From: Streptomyces griseofuscus
Lineage (GTDB): Bacteria; Actinomycetota; Actinomycetes; Streptomycetales; Streptomycetaceae
Assembly (NCBI RefSeq): GCF_014673495.1
Contig: NZ_CP051006.1
Location: forward strand, 6,076,001-6,140,000
Length of the DNA stretch: 64,000 bases
Reading direction: 5' to 3'
Of the stretch, positions 35,463-43,975 are shown in pieces; positions within the stretch are counted from its first letter, which is position 1; each line of letters begins with the position of its first letter. Under the pieces are notes generated by a model. The model was not told the DNA's origin and did no database searches. It saw only the letters and a program-made list of their open reading frames with translations. The position numbers were made by a program, and so were the translations under genes.

Positions 35463-36440
35463 TCACCCTTGTCCGTACAGCGCCGCGAGGCGCGCCGCGT
35501 CCCGCACGAAGCGCGCCCGCAGGCTCCCCGGCGCCAGCACCTCCACCTCGGGGCCGAGCCCGGTCAGCTGGGCGTAGGCGACCTCCTCCGACTCCACCGG
35601 CAGCGTCACCGTCACCCACCCCGCCCCGTCCGGCTCCCCGGCACCGGCCAGCCCCTCCCGGGCGGCCGGAACATCGACGGCGCCCGGCAGTCTGCGCACT
35701 CCCTCGGGGGAGAGCCGTACGACGGCCTCGGCGCGCAGCAGCGAGCGCGCGAACCGTTCGGCCTGCGCGGACCAGTGGGCGGGCAGGTCGAAGTCCTCGT
35801 CCCGGTGGAAACGGGTGTCCGCCGCCTCGACGGAGGTGAACCGGTCGACCCGGTAGGTGCGAAAGGCCCCCGGATCCGGCACCCGGGCGCACAGATACCA
35901 GGCGCCCGCCTTCAGCACGAGCCCGTACGGCTCCAGCAACCGCTCCACCTCGCCGTCCCCGCGCCGGTAGCGGGCCGTGACACAGCGGTCGTCCCACACC
36001 GCCTCGGCGAGCGCGGGCAGCAGCGCGGGTGTCTCGGGCGCGCGGAACCAGCCCGGCGCGTCCAGATGGAAGCGCTGGGCCGCGGCCCGGGGAGCGTCCT
36101 GGAGGGAGGGCAGCAGCGCAGCCGCCACCTTCAGCCGGGCCGCCGACGCCGCGTCCGCGAGCCCCATCTCCCGCAGGGCCCCCGGCACCCCGCTGAGGAA
36201 CAGCGCCTCCGCCTCGTCGCGCCCCAGCCCCGTCAGCCGTGTCCGGTACCCCCCGACCAGCCGGTAGCCGCCGGCCCGCCCCCGGTCCGCGTACACCGGC
36301 ACCCCCGCCTCCGACAGGGCCTGCGCGTCCCGGATCACCGTCCGCTCCGACACCTCCAGCTCCCGCGCCAGCTCACCGGCGGTCATGGCCGCCCGCGCCT
36401 GGAGGAGCAGGACCATCTTGATGAGCCGGGCCGCACGCAT
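35463..36440 (-). CDS. WYL-domain transcriptional regulator
   Basis: A 325-residue YafY-type regulator. The N-terminal winged helix (RLIKMVLLLQARAAMTAGEL, LEVSERTVIRDAQALSEAGV, GYRLVGGYRTRLTGL) is followed by a linker and a WYL domain (VTARYRRGDGEVERLLEPYG, VLKAGAWYLCARVPDPGAFR, TYRVDRFTSVEA). The C-terminal WCX-like extension is GWVTVTLPVESEEVAYAQLT. WYL domains bind nucleic acid or nucleotide ligands and often regulate DNA-damage or defence genes, but no such neighbour is present. It begins 77 bases beyond the aceE stop on the same strand, after the aceE terminator. Confidence 0.9.
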   Translation of the reverse strand: MRAARLIKMVLLLQARAAMTAGELARELEVSERTVIRDAQALSEAGVPVYADRGRAGGYRLVGGYRTRLTGLGRDEAEALFLSGVPGALREMGLADAASAARLKVAAALLPSLQDAPRAAAQRFHLDAPGWFRAPETPALLPALAEAVWDDRCVTARYRRGDGEVERLLEPYGLVLKAGAWYLCARVPDPGAFRTYRVDRFTSVEAADTRFHRDEDFDLPAHWSAQAERFARSLLRAEAVVRLSPEGVRRLPGAVDVPAAREGLAGAGEPDGAGWVTVTLPVESEEVAYAQLTGLGPEVEVLAPGSLRARFVRDAARLAALYGQG

Positions 36441-36469
36441 GGATCCATGATGCCGGGAGCCACTGACAA

Positions 36470-36502
36470 AGAAGGGATACGGCGAGCAGCCGTACCCCTT
36501 CT
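36470..36502 (-). terminator. Terminator of aceE
   Basis: A 14-bp stem with one mismatch (AGAAGGG-ATACGGC against GCCGTA-CCCCTTCT) and a 5-base loop starts 15 bases after the aceE stop. On the minus strand it is followed by CTTTGTC, a short T-rich tail. Confidence 0.75.
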
Positions 36503-36516
36503 GGAAACCGCGGAGA

Positions 36517-39228
36517 CTACAGCCCGTACTTCTCCCGGGCCTCCTTCACCGCCGTCGCCTTGACCTCGCCGCGCTTGGCGAGCTGGGCGAGGGCGGCGAC
36601 CACGATGGACTCGGCGTCCACACCGAAGTGGCGGCGGGCGGCCGGACGGGTGTCCGAGATGCCGAAGCCGTCGGTGCCGAGCGAGGACCAGTCCTGGTCG
36701 ACCCACTGCGCGATCTGGTCCGGGACCTGGCGCATGTAGTCGGAGACCGCGAGGACCGGGCCCTCGGCGCCCTGGAGCGCCCGGCGGACGAACGGCACCC
36801 GCTCCTCGCCGCGCAGCAGGGCCGCGTCGGCCTCCAGCGCGTCACGGCGCAGCTCGGTCCAGGACGTCGCCGACCAGACATCGGCCGCGACACCCCACTC
36901 CTCGGCCAGCAGGCGCTGCGCCTGAAGCGTCCAGTGGATCGCCGTACCGGAACCCAGCAGCTGGATGCGCGGGGCGTTGGCCGGGACGGTCACGCCCGCG
37001 GACTCCGCGGTGTTGAAGCGGTACAGGCCCTTGACGATGCCCTCGTCGACACCGGCGGCGCCCGGCTTGGCCGGCTGCGGCAGCGGCTCGTTGTAGACGG
37101 TGAGGTAGTAGAAGACGTTCTGGTCCTCGCCCGGCTTCGCCTCGCCGTACATCCGGCGCAGACCCTCGCGGACGATCACCGCGATCTCATAGGCGAACGC
37201 GGGGTCGTACGACAGCGCGGCCGGGTTGGTCGCGGCGATCACCGGCGAGTGGCCGTCGGCGTGCTGGAGGCCCTCGCCCGTCAGCGTCGTACGGCCGGCC
37301 GTGGCGCCGACGAGGAAGCCGCGGCCGAGCTGGTCGCCGAGCTGCCACATCTGGTCGGCGGTGCGCTGCCAGCCGAACATCGAGTAGAAGATGTAGAACG
37401 GGATCATCGCCTCGCCGTGCGTCGCGTACGCGGTGGACGCGGCGATGAAGTCGGCCATCGAACCGGCCTCGGTGATCCCCTCGTTGAGGATCTGGCCGTT
37501 CTTGGCCTCCTTGTAGTACATCAGCTGGTCGCGGTCGACCGGCTCGTACGTCTGGCCCTTGGGGGAGTAGATCCCGAGCGAGGGGAAGAGCGACTCCATA
37601 CCGAAGGTGCGCGCCTCGTCCGGGACGATCGGCACCCAGCGCTTGCCGGTCTCCTTGTCGCGGACCAGGTCCTTGACGAGGCGGACGAAGGCCATCGTGG
37701 TCGCCACGTTCTGCGAACCGGAGCCCTTGTCGAAGGAGGCGAACGCCTTCTCGGCCGGGGCGGGCAGCGGGGCGAGCGGGTGCGTACGGCGGGCCGGGGC
37801 CGGGCCGCCGAGGGCCGCGCGGCGCTCCTGGAGGTAGCGGACCTCGGGGGAGTCGGCGCCCGGGTGGCCGTAGGGCACCACGCCGTCGGCGAAGTCGCTG
37901 TCCTTGATCGGCAGGCCGAGCAGGTCCCGCATCGTCTTGAACTCGTCCACCGTCAGCTTCTTCATCTGGTGGTTGGCGTTCTTCGACGCGAAGCCGTCGC
38001 CCAGGGTGTGGCCCTTGACCGTCTGGGCCAGGATCACGGTCGGCGCGCCCTTGTGCTCGACGGCCGCCTTGTACGCGGCGTAGACCTTGCGCGCCTCGTG
38101 ACCGCCGCGGGAGAGGTGGAAGCACTCCAGGATCTTGTCGTCCGAGAGCAGCTTCGCCATCTCCACCAGCGCCGGGTCGGCGCCGAAGAAGTCCTGGCGG
38201 ATGTAGGCGGCGTCGCGGGTCTGGTACGTCTGCACCTGGGCGTCCGGCACCTGGCGCAGCCGGCGGACCAGCGCGCCCGTGGTGTCGAGCGCGAACAGCT
38301 CGTCCCAGGCGGTGCCCCAGAGCGTCTTGACGACGTTCCAGCCGGCGCCGCGGAACTGGGCCTCCAGCTCCTGCACGATCTTGAAGTTGGCGCGGACCGG
38401 GCCGTCCAGGCGCTGAAGGTTGCAGTTGATGACGAAGGTCAGGTTGTCGAGACCCTCGCGGGAGGCGAGCGCGAGAGCCGCCGTGGACTCCGGCTCGTCC
38501 ATCTCGCCGTCGCCGAGGAACGCCCATACGTGCGAGGACGAGACGTCCTTGATGCCGCGGTTGGTCAGGTAGCGGTTGAAGCGCGCCTGGTAGATCGCCG
38601 ACAGCGGGCCGAGGCCCATGGAGACGGTCGGGAACTCCCACAGCCAGGGCAGCCGGCGCGGGTGCGGGTACGACGGCAGACCGTCGCCGCCCGCCTCCTG
38701 GCGGAAGTTGTCCAGCTGCGCCTCGCTCAGGCGGCCGTCCAGGAAGGCACGGGCGTAGATGCCGGGGGAGGCGTGGCCCTGGATGTACAGCTGGTCGCCG
38801 GACCCGGCGGCCTCCCCGGTGTCCTTGCCCTTGAAGAAGTGGTTGAAGCCGGTCTCGTAGAGCCAGGCCGCGGAGGCGAAGGTGGCGATGTGGCCGCCGA
38901 CGCCGTGCTTGCTGCCCCGGGTGACCATCGCGGCCGCGTTCCAGCGGTTCCAGGCGGTGATCCGGGCCTCCATCTCCGGGTCACCGGGCAGGCCCGGCTC
39001 CGCGGAGGTGGGGATGGTGTTGACGTAGTCCGTCTCCAGCAGCTTCGGCAGCGCGATGCCGCCCGCCTCGGCGCGCTCCAGCGTGCGCCGCATCAGATAC
39101 GCGGCGCGATGCGGGCCTGCCTCCCTGGCCACGGCGTCCAGGGAGGCCTGCCATTCGGCGGTCTCCTCAGGGTCGCGGTCCGGGAGCTGGTCGAGCTCGC
39201 TCGGCTGGATGGCGTGGGGGTCGGTCAT
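36517..39228 (-). CDS. aceE: Pyruvate dehydrogenase E1 component, homodimeric type
   Basis: Thiamine-diphosphate enzyme that decarboxylates pyruvate and acetylates the lipoyl groups of E2. 903 residues, full length for the AceE type. Visible features: GDQLYIQGHASPGIYARAFL, the ThDP motif FLGDGEMDEPESTAALALAS followed by the NCNLQRLDGPVR Asn, VILAQTVKGHTLGDGFASKN, PIVPDEARTFGMESLFPSLG, and the C-terminal SDYMRQVPDQIAQWVDQDW. ATG 39228 (MTDPHAIQPSELDQLPDRDP) follows GGCGGCGAC. It has its own terminator and a 17-bp perfect palindrome about 120 bases upstream. E2 and E3 are encoded 1-7 kb further on the same strand. Confidence 0.97.
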   Translation of the reverse strand: MTDPHAIQPSELDQLPDRDPEETAEWQASLDAVAREAGPHRAAYLMRRTLERAEAGGIALPKLLETDYVNTIPTSAEPGLPGDPEMEARITAWNRWNAAAMVTRGSKHGVGGHIATFASAAWLYETGFNHFFKGKDTGEAAGSGDQLYIQGHASPGIYARAFLDGRLSEAQLDNFRQEAGGDGLPSYPHPRRLPWLWEFPTVSMGLGPLSAIYQARFNRYLTNRGIKDVSSSHVWAFLGDGEMDEPESTAALALASREGLDNLTFVINCNLQRLDGPVRANFKIVQELEAQFRGAGWNVVKTLWGTAWDELFALDTTGALVRRLRQVPDAQVQTYQTRDAAYIRQDFFGADPALVEMAKLLSDDKILECFHLSRGGHEARKVYAAYKAAVEHKGAPTVILAQTVKGHTLGDGFASKNANHQMKKLTVDEFKTMRDLLGLPIKDSDFADGVVPYGHPGADSPEVRYLQERRAALGGPAPARRTHPLAPLPAPAEKAFASFDKGSGSQNVATTMAFVRLVKDLVRDKETGKRWVPIVPDEARTFGMESLFPSLGIYSPKGQTYEPVDRDQLMYYKEAKNGQILNEGITEAGSMADFIAASTAYATHGEAMIPFYIFYSMFGWQRTADQMWQLGDQLGRGFLVGATAGRTTLTGEGLQHADGHSPVIAATNPAALSYDPAFAYEIAVIVREGLRRMYGEAKPGEDQNVFYYLTVYNEPLPQPAKPGAAGVDEGIVKGLYRFNTAESAGVTVPANAPRIQLLGSGTAIHWTLQAQRLLAEEWGVAADVWSATSWTELRRDALEADAALLRGEERVPFVRRALQGAEGPVLAVSDYMRQVPDQIAQWVDQDWSSLGTDGFGISDTRPAARRHFGVDAESIVVAALAQLAKRGEVKATAVKEAREKYGL

Positions 39229-39349
39229 GTCGCCGCCTTCCTCAGTCGAAGGGGGTTCCCTCATCGGTAAGGGTTCGGGGGTGCCCTTGGTCTTTGGCAG
39301 GACAGGGCAGAGGACCTCGGGTGGAAGTCCGTCGGTGACTGTAACTCCC

Positions 39350-39366
39350 TGATCGATGATCGATCA
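39350..39366. promoter_or_regulatory. Perfect 17-bp palindrome upstream of aceE
   Basis: TGATCGATGATCGATCA is symmetrical about a single central base, 122 bases upstream of the aceE ATG. A further TTTGATCA sits about 80 bases beyond. It is a good candidate operator for control of pyruvate dehydrogenase, possibly by the adjacent GntR protein (inference); it does not resemble the E. coli PdhR site. Confidence 0.5.
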
Positions 39367-39404
39367 AAGGGTTGAGCGGGAAAACCTCTTGATTCCAAGA
39401 AAGT

Positions 39405-39441
39405 CGGCACCGGGTGCCTTGGAACTGGGCACCCGGTGCCG
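39405..39441 (-). terminator. Terminator after the GntR gene
   Basis: A 14-bp perfect stem CGGCACCGGGTGCC/GGCACCCGGTGCCG with a 9-base loop is followed on the minus strand by ACTTTCTT. It separates the GntR gene from aceE. Confidence 0.8.
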
Positions 39442-39543
39442 TATTTGATCAGGGATTTCCCAGGTGAGCGGGGGTGTGCTCGGGTGGTGGCGCGTCAGCC
39501 GGACATCAGGGCGCGTCAGCCAGACATCAGAAGCGGACGGACT

Positions 39544-40167
39544 TCAGGCGCGCGGGGCGCAGCCGAGGACATGCGCCTTCACGAGCTCCGCGATCCGCGG
39601 GTCCCGGCGCTTGAACGCCTGCACCAGCTCCTCGTGCTCCTCGGCGTACGACTGCTGCACCGTGCCCAGCCAGCGGATCGACAGGGCGGTGAAGACCTCG
39701 ATGCCGAGGCCCTCCCAGGTGTGCAGCAGCACCGAGTTGTCGGCGGCGCGCACGAGCTCGCGGTGGAAGCCGACGGTGTGCCGCACCTGCGCGGTGCCGT
39801 CGGCGGCGCGGTCGGCCTCGTACAGGGCCAGCACATGGGGTTCCAGGGCCGAGCAGTCGAGGGAGAGGCGGTCGGCCGCCAGCTCGGCCGCGATGGCCTC
39901 AAGACCGGCCCTGACCGGGTAGCTCTCCTCCAGGTCCGCCGCGGTGAGATTGCGGACCCGCACGCCCTTGTTGGGCGCGGACTCGATCAGCCGCAGCGTC
40001 TCCAGCTCCCGCAGCGCCTCGCGCACCGGGGTCTGGCTGACCTCCAGCTCGGTGGCGATACGACGCTCCACGATGCGCTCGCCCGGCTGCCAGCGCCCGC
40101 TGACGATCCCCTCCACGATGTGCTCGCGGATCTGTTCGCGCAGCGAGTGGACTACGGGCGCGGTCAT
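39544..40167 (-). CDS. GntR-family regulator, FadR/FCD type
   Basis: A 207-residue regulator. The N-terminal winged helix (LREQIREHIVEGIVSGRWQP, GERIVERRIATELEVSQTPV, REALRELETLRLIES, NKGVRVRNLTAADLEE) is followed by an all-helical FCD ligand domain (GLEAIAAELAADRLSL, HTVGFHRELVRAADNSVL, YAEEHEELVQAFKRRDPRIA) with likely metal-binding His/Asp residues. ATG 40167 has GGGAGGAG five bases upstream. An imperfect dyad around CTAGA at 40188-40202 may be an autoregulatory site. It lies between sucB and aceE, so control of pyruvate or carboxylate metabolism is plausible but inferred. Confidence 0.9.
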   Translation of the reverse strand: MTAPVVHSLREQIREHIVEGIVSGRWQPGERIVERRIATELEVSQTPVREALRELETLRLIESAPNKGVRVRNLTAADLEESYPVRAGLEAIAAELAADRLSLDCSALEPHVLALYEADRAADGTAQVRHTVGFHRELVRAADNSVLLHTWEGLGIEVFTALSIRWLGTVQQSYAEEHEELVQAFKRRDPRIAELVKAHVLGCAPRA

Positions 40168-40291
40168 GAGGGCTCCTCCCGGGGGCTGACATCTAGACAA
40201 TACGGCGGCTTCGCCCGGCGGGAGCGTGTGCGGGGGGCGCTTCGGTGCAGGTGAGACGAGGCTTACACGGGAGGCATGGCGACAAACACGA

Positions 40292-40323
40292 ACACCCCGC
40301 CCGGAACGTTCCGGACGGGGTGT
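40292..40323 (-). terminator. Terminator of sucB
   Basis: Hairpin ACACCCCG-C-CCGGAAC / GTTCCGG-A-CGGGGTGT with one internal mismatch and essentially no free loop, 36 bases after the sucB stop. Confidence 0.75.
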
Positions 40324-40359
40324 CGTACCGCTTGATCAGGCCAAAAGCCTCGATCGGGG

Positions 40360-42162
40360 TCAGAGGCCGAGCTCGACCTCGAACTCGCCGGCCTCCAGGA
40401 TCGCCTTGACCGCCGTCAGGTAACGGGCCGCGTCGGCGCCGTCGACCAGACGGTGGTCGTAGGAGAGGGTCAGGTAGGTCATGTCGCGGACGCCGATGAC
40501 CGTGCCCTCCTCGGTCTCGATGACGGCCGGACGCTTGACCGTGGCACCGATACCGAGGATCGCGACCTGGCCCGGCGGCACGATGATCGTGTCGAACAGA
40601 GCACCGCGCGAACCGGTGTTGGAGATGGTGAAGGTCCCGCCGGACAGCTCGTCCGGGGTGATCTTGTTGGCGCGGACCTTGCCCGCCAGCTCCGCCGTGG
40701 CCTTGGCGATGCCCGCGATGTTGAGGTCGCCGGCGTGCTTGATGACCGGGGTCATCAGGCCCTTCTCGGAGTCCACCGCGATACCGACGTTCTCGGTGTC
40801 GAAGTAGGTGATCGTGCCCTCGGCCTCGTTGATCTTGGCGTTGATGACCGGGTGGGCCTTCAGCGCCTGCGCGGCGGCCTTGACGAAGAACGGCATCGGG
40901 GAGAGCTTGACGCCCTCACGGGCCGCGAAGGAGTCCTTCGCCTGGCCGCGCAGCCGCATCAGCCGCGTCACGTCGACCTCGACGACCGACGACAGCTGGG
41001 CCTGCTCGTGCAGCGCCTTGACCATGTTGTCGCCGATGACCTTGCGGATGCGAGGCATCTTGACGGTCTGGCCGCGCAGCGGGGAGACCTCCAGCGCCGG
41101 GGCCTTCTTGGCGGCCGGGGCGGCCGCGGCGGCCGGAGCCGGAGCGGCGGCGGGCGCCTTCGCGGCCTCGGCGGCGGCGATGACGTCCTGCTTGCGGATA
41201 CGGCCGCCGACGCCGGTGCCCTTGACGGTGGCCAGGTCGACGCCGTTCTCGGCGGCGAGCTTGCGCACCAGCGGGGTCACGTACGCGCCCTCGTCCGTCG
41301 CCTGGGTGGCGGTCGGGGAGGTCGGCGCGGTGGCCGGGGTGACCGGAGCCGGAGCGGGCGCCGGAGCCGGGGCGGCGGGCTGCACCGGGGCGGCCGGGGC
41401 CGGAGCCGGAGCGGCGGGAGCCGGGGCCGCGGGGGCGGCCGGAGCGGCCGGGGCGGGAGCCGGGGTGGGCTCGGCGACCGGGGCCGGGGCGGCGGCAGGG
41501 GCCGGAGCGGCCGGAGCCGGAGCGGCGGCCGGGGCGGCACCGGGGGCGCCGATGACGGCGAGCTTGGCGCCGACCTCGGCGGTCTCGTCCTCGGCGACCA
41601 CGATCTCCAGCAGCACGCCGGAGGCGGGCGCCGGGATCTCGGTGTCGACCTTGTCCGTGGAGACCTCGAGCAGCGGCTCGTCGGCCTCGACGGAGTCGCC
41701 GACCGACTTCAGCCAACGGGTGACGGTGCCCTCGGTGACGGACTCACCGAGCGCGGGCAGCACCACGTCGGTGCCCTGGGCGCCACCGGCGGGGGCGGCG
41801 GCCGGAGCCGGTGCGGCGGGGGCCTCGGCGACCGGCGCCGGGGCGGGCTCGGCCACCGGGGCCGGAGCCTCGGCGGCGGGGGCCTCGGCGGCGGCCGGGG
41901 CCGGGGCGGCGGCGGGGGCGCCGCTGCCGTCGTCGATCAGGGCCAGCTCGGCACCGACCTCGACGGTCTCGTCCTCGGCGACCTTGATGGACGCCAGCAC
42001 GCCGGAGACGGGCGAGGGGATCTCGGTGTCGACCTTGTCGGTCGAGACCTCGAGCAGTGGCTCGTCGGCCTCGACGCGTTCACCCTCGGCCTTCAGCCAG
42101 CGGGTGACGGTGCCCTCGGTGACGCTCTCACCGAGCGCCGGAAGGGTTACGGAAACCGCCAT
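40360..42162 (-). CDS. sucB: Dihydrolipoamide acyltransferase (E2), two lipoyl domains
   Basis: Core of a 2-oxoacid dehydrogenase complex. 600 residues. Two lipoyl domains (about 1-77 and 126-202), each with the lipoylation Lys in EVSTDKVDTEIP, are joined by long Ala/Pro/Glu linkers. A third linker of about 80 Ala/Pro residues precedes the E3-binding domain (VTPLVRKLAAENGVDLATVK, GTGVGGRIRKQDVIAAAE). The catalytic domain ends with LTLSYDHRLVDGADAARYL (His and Asp). It is annotated as SucB by homology, but in actinobacteria a single such E2 is thought to serve pyruvate dehydrogenase too, and aceE lies nearby. It follows lpdA by 60 bases and has its own terminator. Confidence 0.95.
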   Translation of the reverse strand: MAVSVTLPALGESVTEGTVTRWLKAEGERVEADEPLLEVSTDKVDTEIPSPVSGVLASIKVAEDETVEVGAELALIDDGSGAPAAAPAPAAAEAPAAEAPAPVAEPAPAPVAEAPAAPAPAAAPAGGAQGTDVVLPALGESVTEGTVTRWLKSVGDSVEADEPLLEVSTDKVDTEIPAPASGVLLEIVVAEDETAEVGAKLAVIGAPGAAPAAAPAPAAPAPAAAPAPVAEPTPAPAPAAPAAPAAPAPAAPAPAPAAPVQPAAPAPAPAPAPVTPATAPTSPTATQATDEGAYVTPLVRKLAAENGVDLATVKGTGVGGRIRKQDVIAAAEAAKAPAAAPAPAAAAAPAAKKAPALEVSPLRGQTVKMPRIRKVIGDNMVKALHEQAQLSSVVEVDVTRLMRLRGQAKDSFAAREGVKLSPMPFFVKAAAQALKAHPVINAKINEAEGTITYFDTENVGIAVDSEKGLMTPVIKHAGDLNIAGIAKATAELAGKVRANKITPDELSGGTFTISNTGSRGALFDTIIVPPGQVAILGIGATVKRPAVIETEEGTVIGVRDMTYLTLSYDHRLVDGADAARYLTAVKAILEAGEFEVELGL

Positions 42163-42222
42163 GGTTTCGGTTGCTCCTTACGAATTGCGGAAGTCTGTGT
42201 CGTCGCGCCCGTGACCGAGGGC

Positions 42223-43611
42223 TCAGTCGTGGGAGTGCAGCGGCTTGCCGGCCAGGGCCAGGTGGGCCTCGCCCATCGCCTCGTTCTGCGTCGGGTGGGC
42301 GTGGATGAGCTGGGCCACCTCGGCCGGCAGCGCCTCCCAGTTGTAGATCAGCTGGGCCTCGCCGACCTGCTCGCCCATGCGGTCGCCGACCATGTGGACG
42401 CCGACCACGGCACCGTCCTTCACCTGGACGAGCTTGATCTCGCCCGCGGTGTTCAGGATCTTGCTCTTGCCGTTGCCCGCCAGGTTGTACTTCAGAGCGA
42501 CGACCTTGTCCGCGCCGTAGATCTCCTTGGCCTTGGCCTCGGTGATGCCGACGGAGGCGACCTCGGGGTGGCAGTACGTCACCCGCGGGACACCGTCGTA
42601 GTCGATCGGGACGGCCTTCAGACCGGCCAGGCGCTCCGCCACCAGGATGCCCTCGGCGAAGCCGACGTGCGCGAGCTGGAGGGTCGGGACCAGGTCACCG
42701 ACGGCGGAGATGGTCGGGACGTTGGTCCGCATGTACTCGTCGACCAGGACGTAGCCACGGTCCATGGCGACACCCTGCTCCTCGTAGCCGAGGCCCTGGG
42801 AGACCGGGCCGCGGCCGACGGCGACGAGGAGGACCTCGGCCTCGAACTCCTTGCCGTCGGCGAGGGTGACCTTGACGCCGTCCTGGGTGTACTCGGCCTT
42901 CTGGAAGAAGGTGCCGAGGTTGAACTTGATGCCGCGCTTGCGGAACGCGCGCTCAAGAAGCTTCGAGGAGTTCTCGTCCTCGACCGGCACGAGGTGCTTG
43001 AGGCCCTCGATCACGGTCACGTCGGAGCCGAAGGACTTCCACGCGGAGGCGAACTCGACGCCGATGACACCGCCGCCCAGGATGATCGCGGACTTGGGCA
43101 CGCGGTCCAGGACGAGGGCGTGGTCGGAGGAGATGATCCGGTTGCCGTCGATCTCCAGGCCCGGCAGCGACTTCGGCACGGAGCCGGTCGCCAGCAGGAC
43201 GTGACGGCCCTGGACACGCTGACCGTTCACATCGACGGAGGTGGGGGAGGACAGCCGGCCCTCGCCCTCGATGTACGTCACCTTGCGGGACGCGATCAGA
43301 CCCTGGAGGCCCTTGTACAGACCGGCGATCACGCCGTCCTTGTACTTGTGGACGGCCGGGACGTCGATGCCCTCGAAGGTGGCCTTGACGCCGAACTGCT
43401 CGCTCTCGCGGGCCTGGTCGGCGATCTCGCCCGCGTGCAGCAGGGCCTTGGTGGGGATGCAGCCCCGGTGCAGGCAGGTGCCGCCGACCTTGTCCTTCTC
43501 GATCAGGGCGACGTCCAGGCCCAGCTGCGCCCCGCGCAGGGCCGCGGCGTAACCACCGCTACCACCGCCGAGGATCACTAGGTCGAAAACGGTGCTGGCG
43601 TCGTTCGCCAC
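42223..43611 (-). CDS. lpdA: Dihydrolipoyl dehydrogenase (E3)
   Basis: Reoxidises dihydrolipoyl groups with FAD, passing electrons to NAD. 462 residues. FAD motif FDLVILGGGSGGYAAALRGA, redox disulphide GGTCLHRGCIPTKALLHAGE, NAD motif AIILGGGVIGVEFASAWKSF, and the C-terminal catalytic His-Glu in HAHPTQNEAMGEAHLALAG. GTG 43611 (VANDASTVFDL) has GGAGG seven bases upstream. It forms an lpdA-sucB unit that together with aceE provides E3, E2 and E1. Confidence 0.97.
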   Translation of the reverse strand: MANDASTVFDLVILGGGSGGYAAALRGAQLGLDVALIEKDKVGGTCLHRGCIPTKALLHAGEIADQARESEQFGVKATFEGIDVPAVHKYKDGVIAGLYKGLQGLIASRKVTYIEGEGRLSSPTSVDVNGQRVQGRHVLLATGSVPKSLPGLEIDGNRIISSDHALVLDRVPKSAIILGGGVIGVEFASAWKSFGSDVTVIEGLKHLVPVEDENSSKLLERAFRKRGIKFNLGTFFQKAEYTQDGVKVTLADGKEFEAEVLLVAVGRGPVSQGLGYEEQGVAMDRGYVLVDEYMRTNVPTISAVGDLVPTLQLAHVGFAEGILVAERLAGLKAVPIDYDGVPRVTYCHPEVASVGITEAKAKEIYGADKVVALKYNLAGNGKSKILNTAGEIKLVQVKDGAVVGVHMVGDRMGEQVGEAQLIYNWEALPAEVAQLIHAHPTQNEAMGEAHLALAGKPLHSHD

Positions 43612-43975
43612 GTCACGTCCTCCATGCATGTGCGCCTTGCGCCGATCTCCGATGACCGGCGGGCGGCTGGTGTCCGGCCGCTTGATGCTTCGGCCCTTCG
43701 GTGGGGGCCCTGTCCTGCCGGGCTCCATCTTTGCACTTGTTGGAGGCGGACGAGACGCCGGGCTGGTGTGTGAGACGTCCCACTCCAGGCACTCCTCAGG
43801 AGCGCGGGGCCGTGTCCGATGTGCGGCTCCGCCGCGTGGGCGCGAGCATTTGTCGGGTCTCACCTGCCAGGAAGTCCGGCCGCGGCCGACCTCGAGGGGC
43901 GCGGGGAACCGCGCGAGCAGCCACCCACGCCCCTGTGGTCGCCCCGCTACGGAAGCGACCGAGCTCTCAGGCGAG
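43612..43975. other. 364-base intergenic region between pepA and lpdA
   Basis: No gene-like frame on either strand. It contains the lpdA promoter side and, nearer pepA, a copy of a repeated intergenic sequence at 43896-43935. Otherwise GC-rich without clear dyads. Confidence 0.5.
43896..43935. repeat. Dispersed Streptomyces intergenic element (GGGGCGCGGGGAACCGCGCG type)
   Basis: The sequence GGGGCGCGGGGAACCGCGCG followed by AGCAGCCACCCACGCCCC matches, from memory, a short element that recurs in hundreds of intergenic spaces of Streptomyces genomes (GGGGCGCGGGGAACTGCGCG followed by a CAGCC block). Its GCGCGG/CCGCGC arms form a small hairpin. It sits about 40 bases past the pepA stop and may help terminate transcription or be a small non-autonomous repeat. 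Confidence 0.6.

Larger units (their letters stand above)
39229..39543. other. aceE promoter region and GntR terminator, 315 bases
   Basis: Noncoding. It contains, in minus-strand order, the terminator hairpin of the GntR gene (39405-39441), a 17-bp palindrome (39350-39366) and the aceE leader. No reading frame of note. Confidence 0.6.

Noticed and set aside
40188..40202. CTAGA-centred dyad before the GntR gene
   Set aside because: Symmetry is imperfect and short; mentioned in the gene entry but not supported well enough for a separate operator call.
40453..43581. Plus-strand open frame of about 1040 codons
   Set aside because: Antisense to sucB and lpdA; Gly/Arg/Ser repeats reflect the Ala/Pro linkers of SucB.
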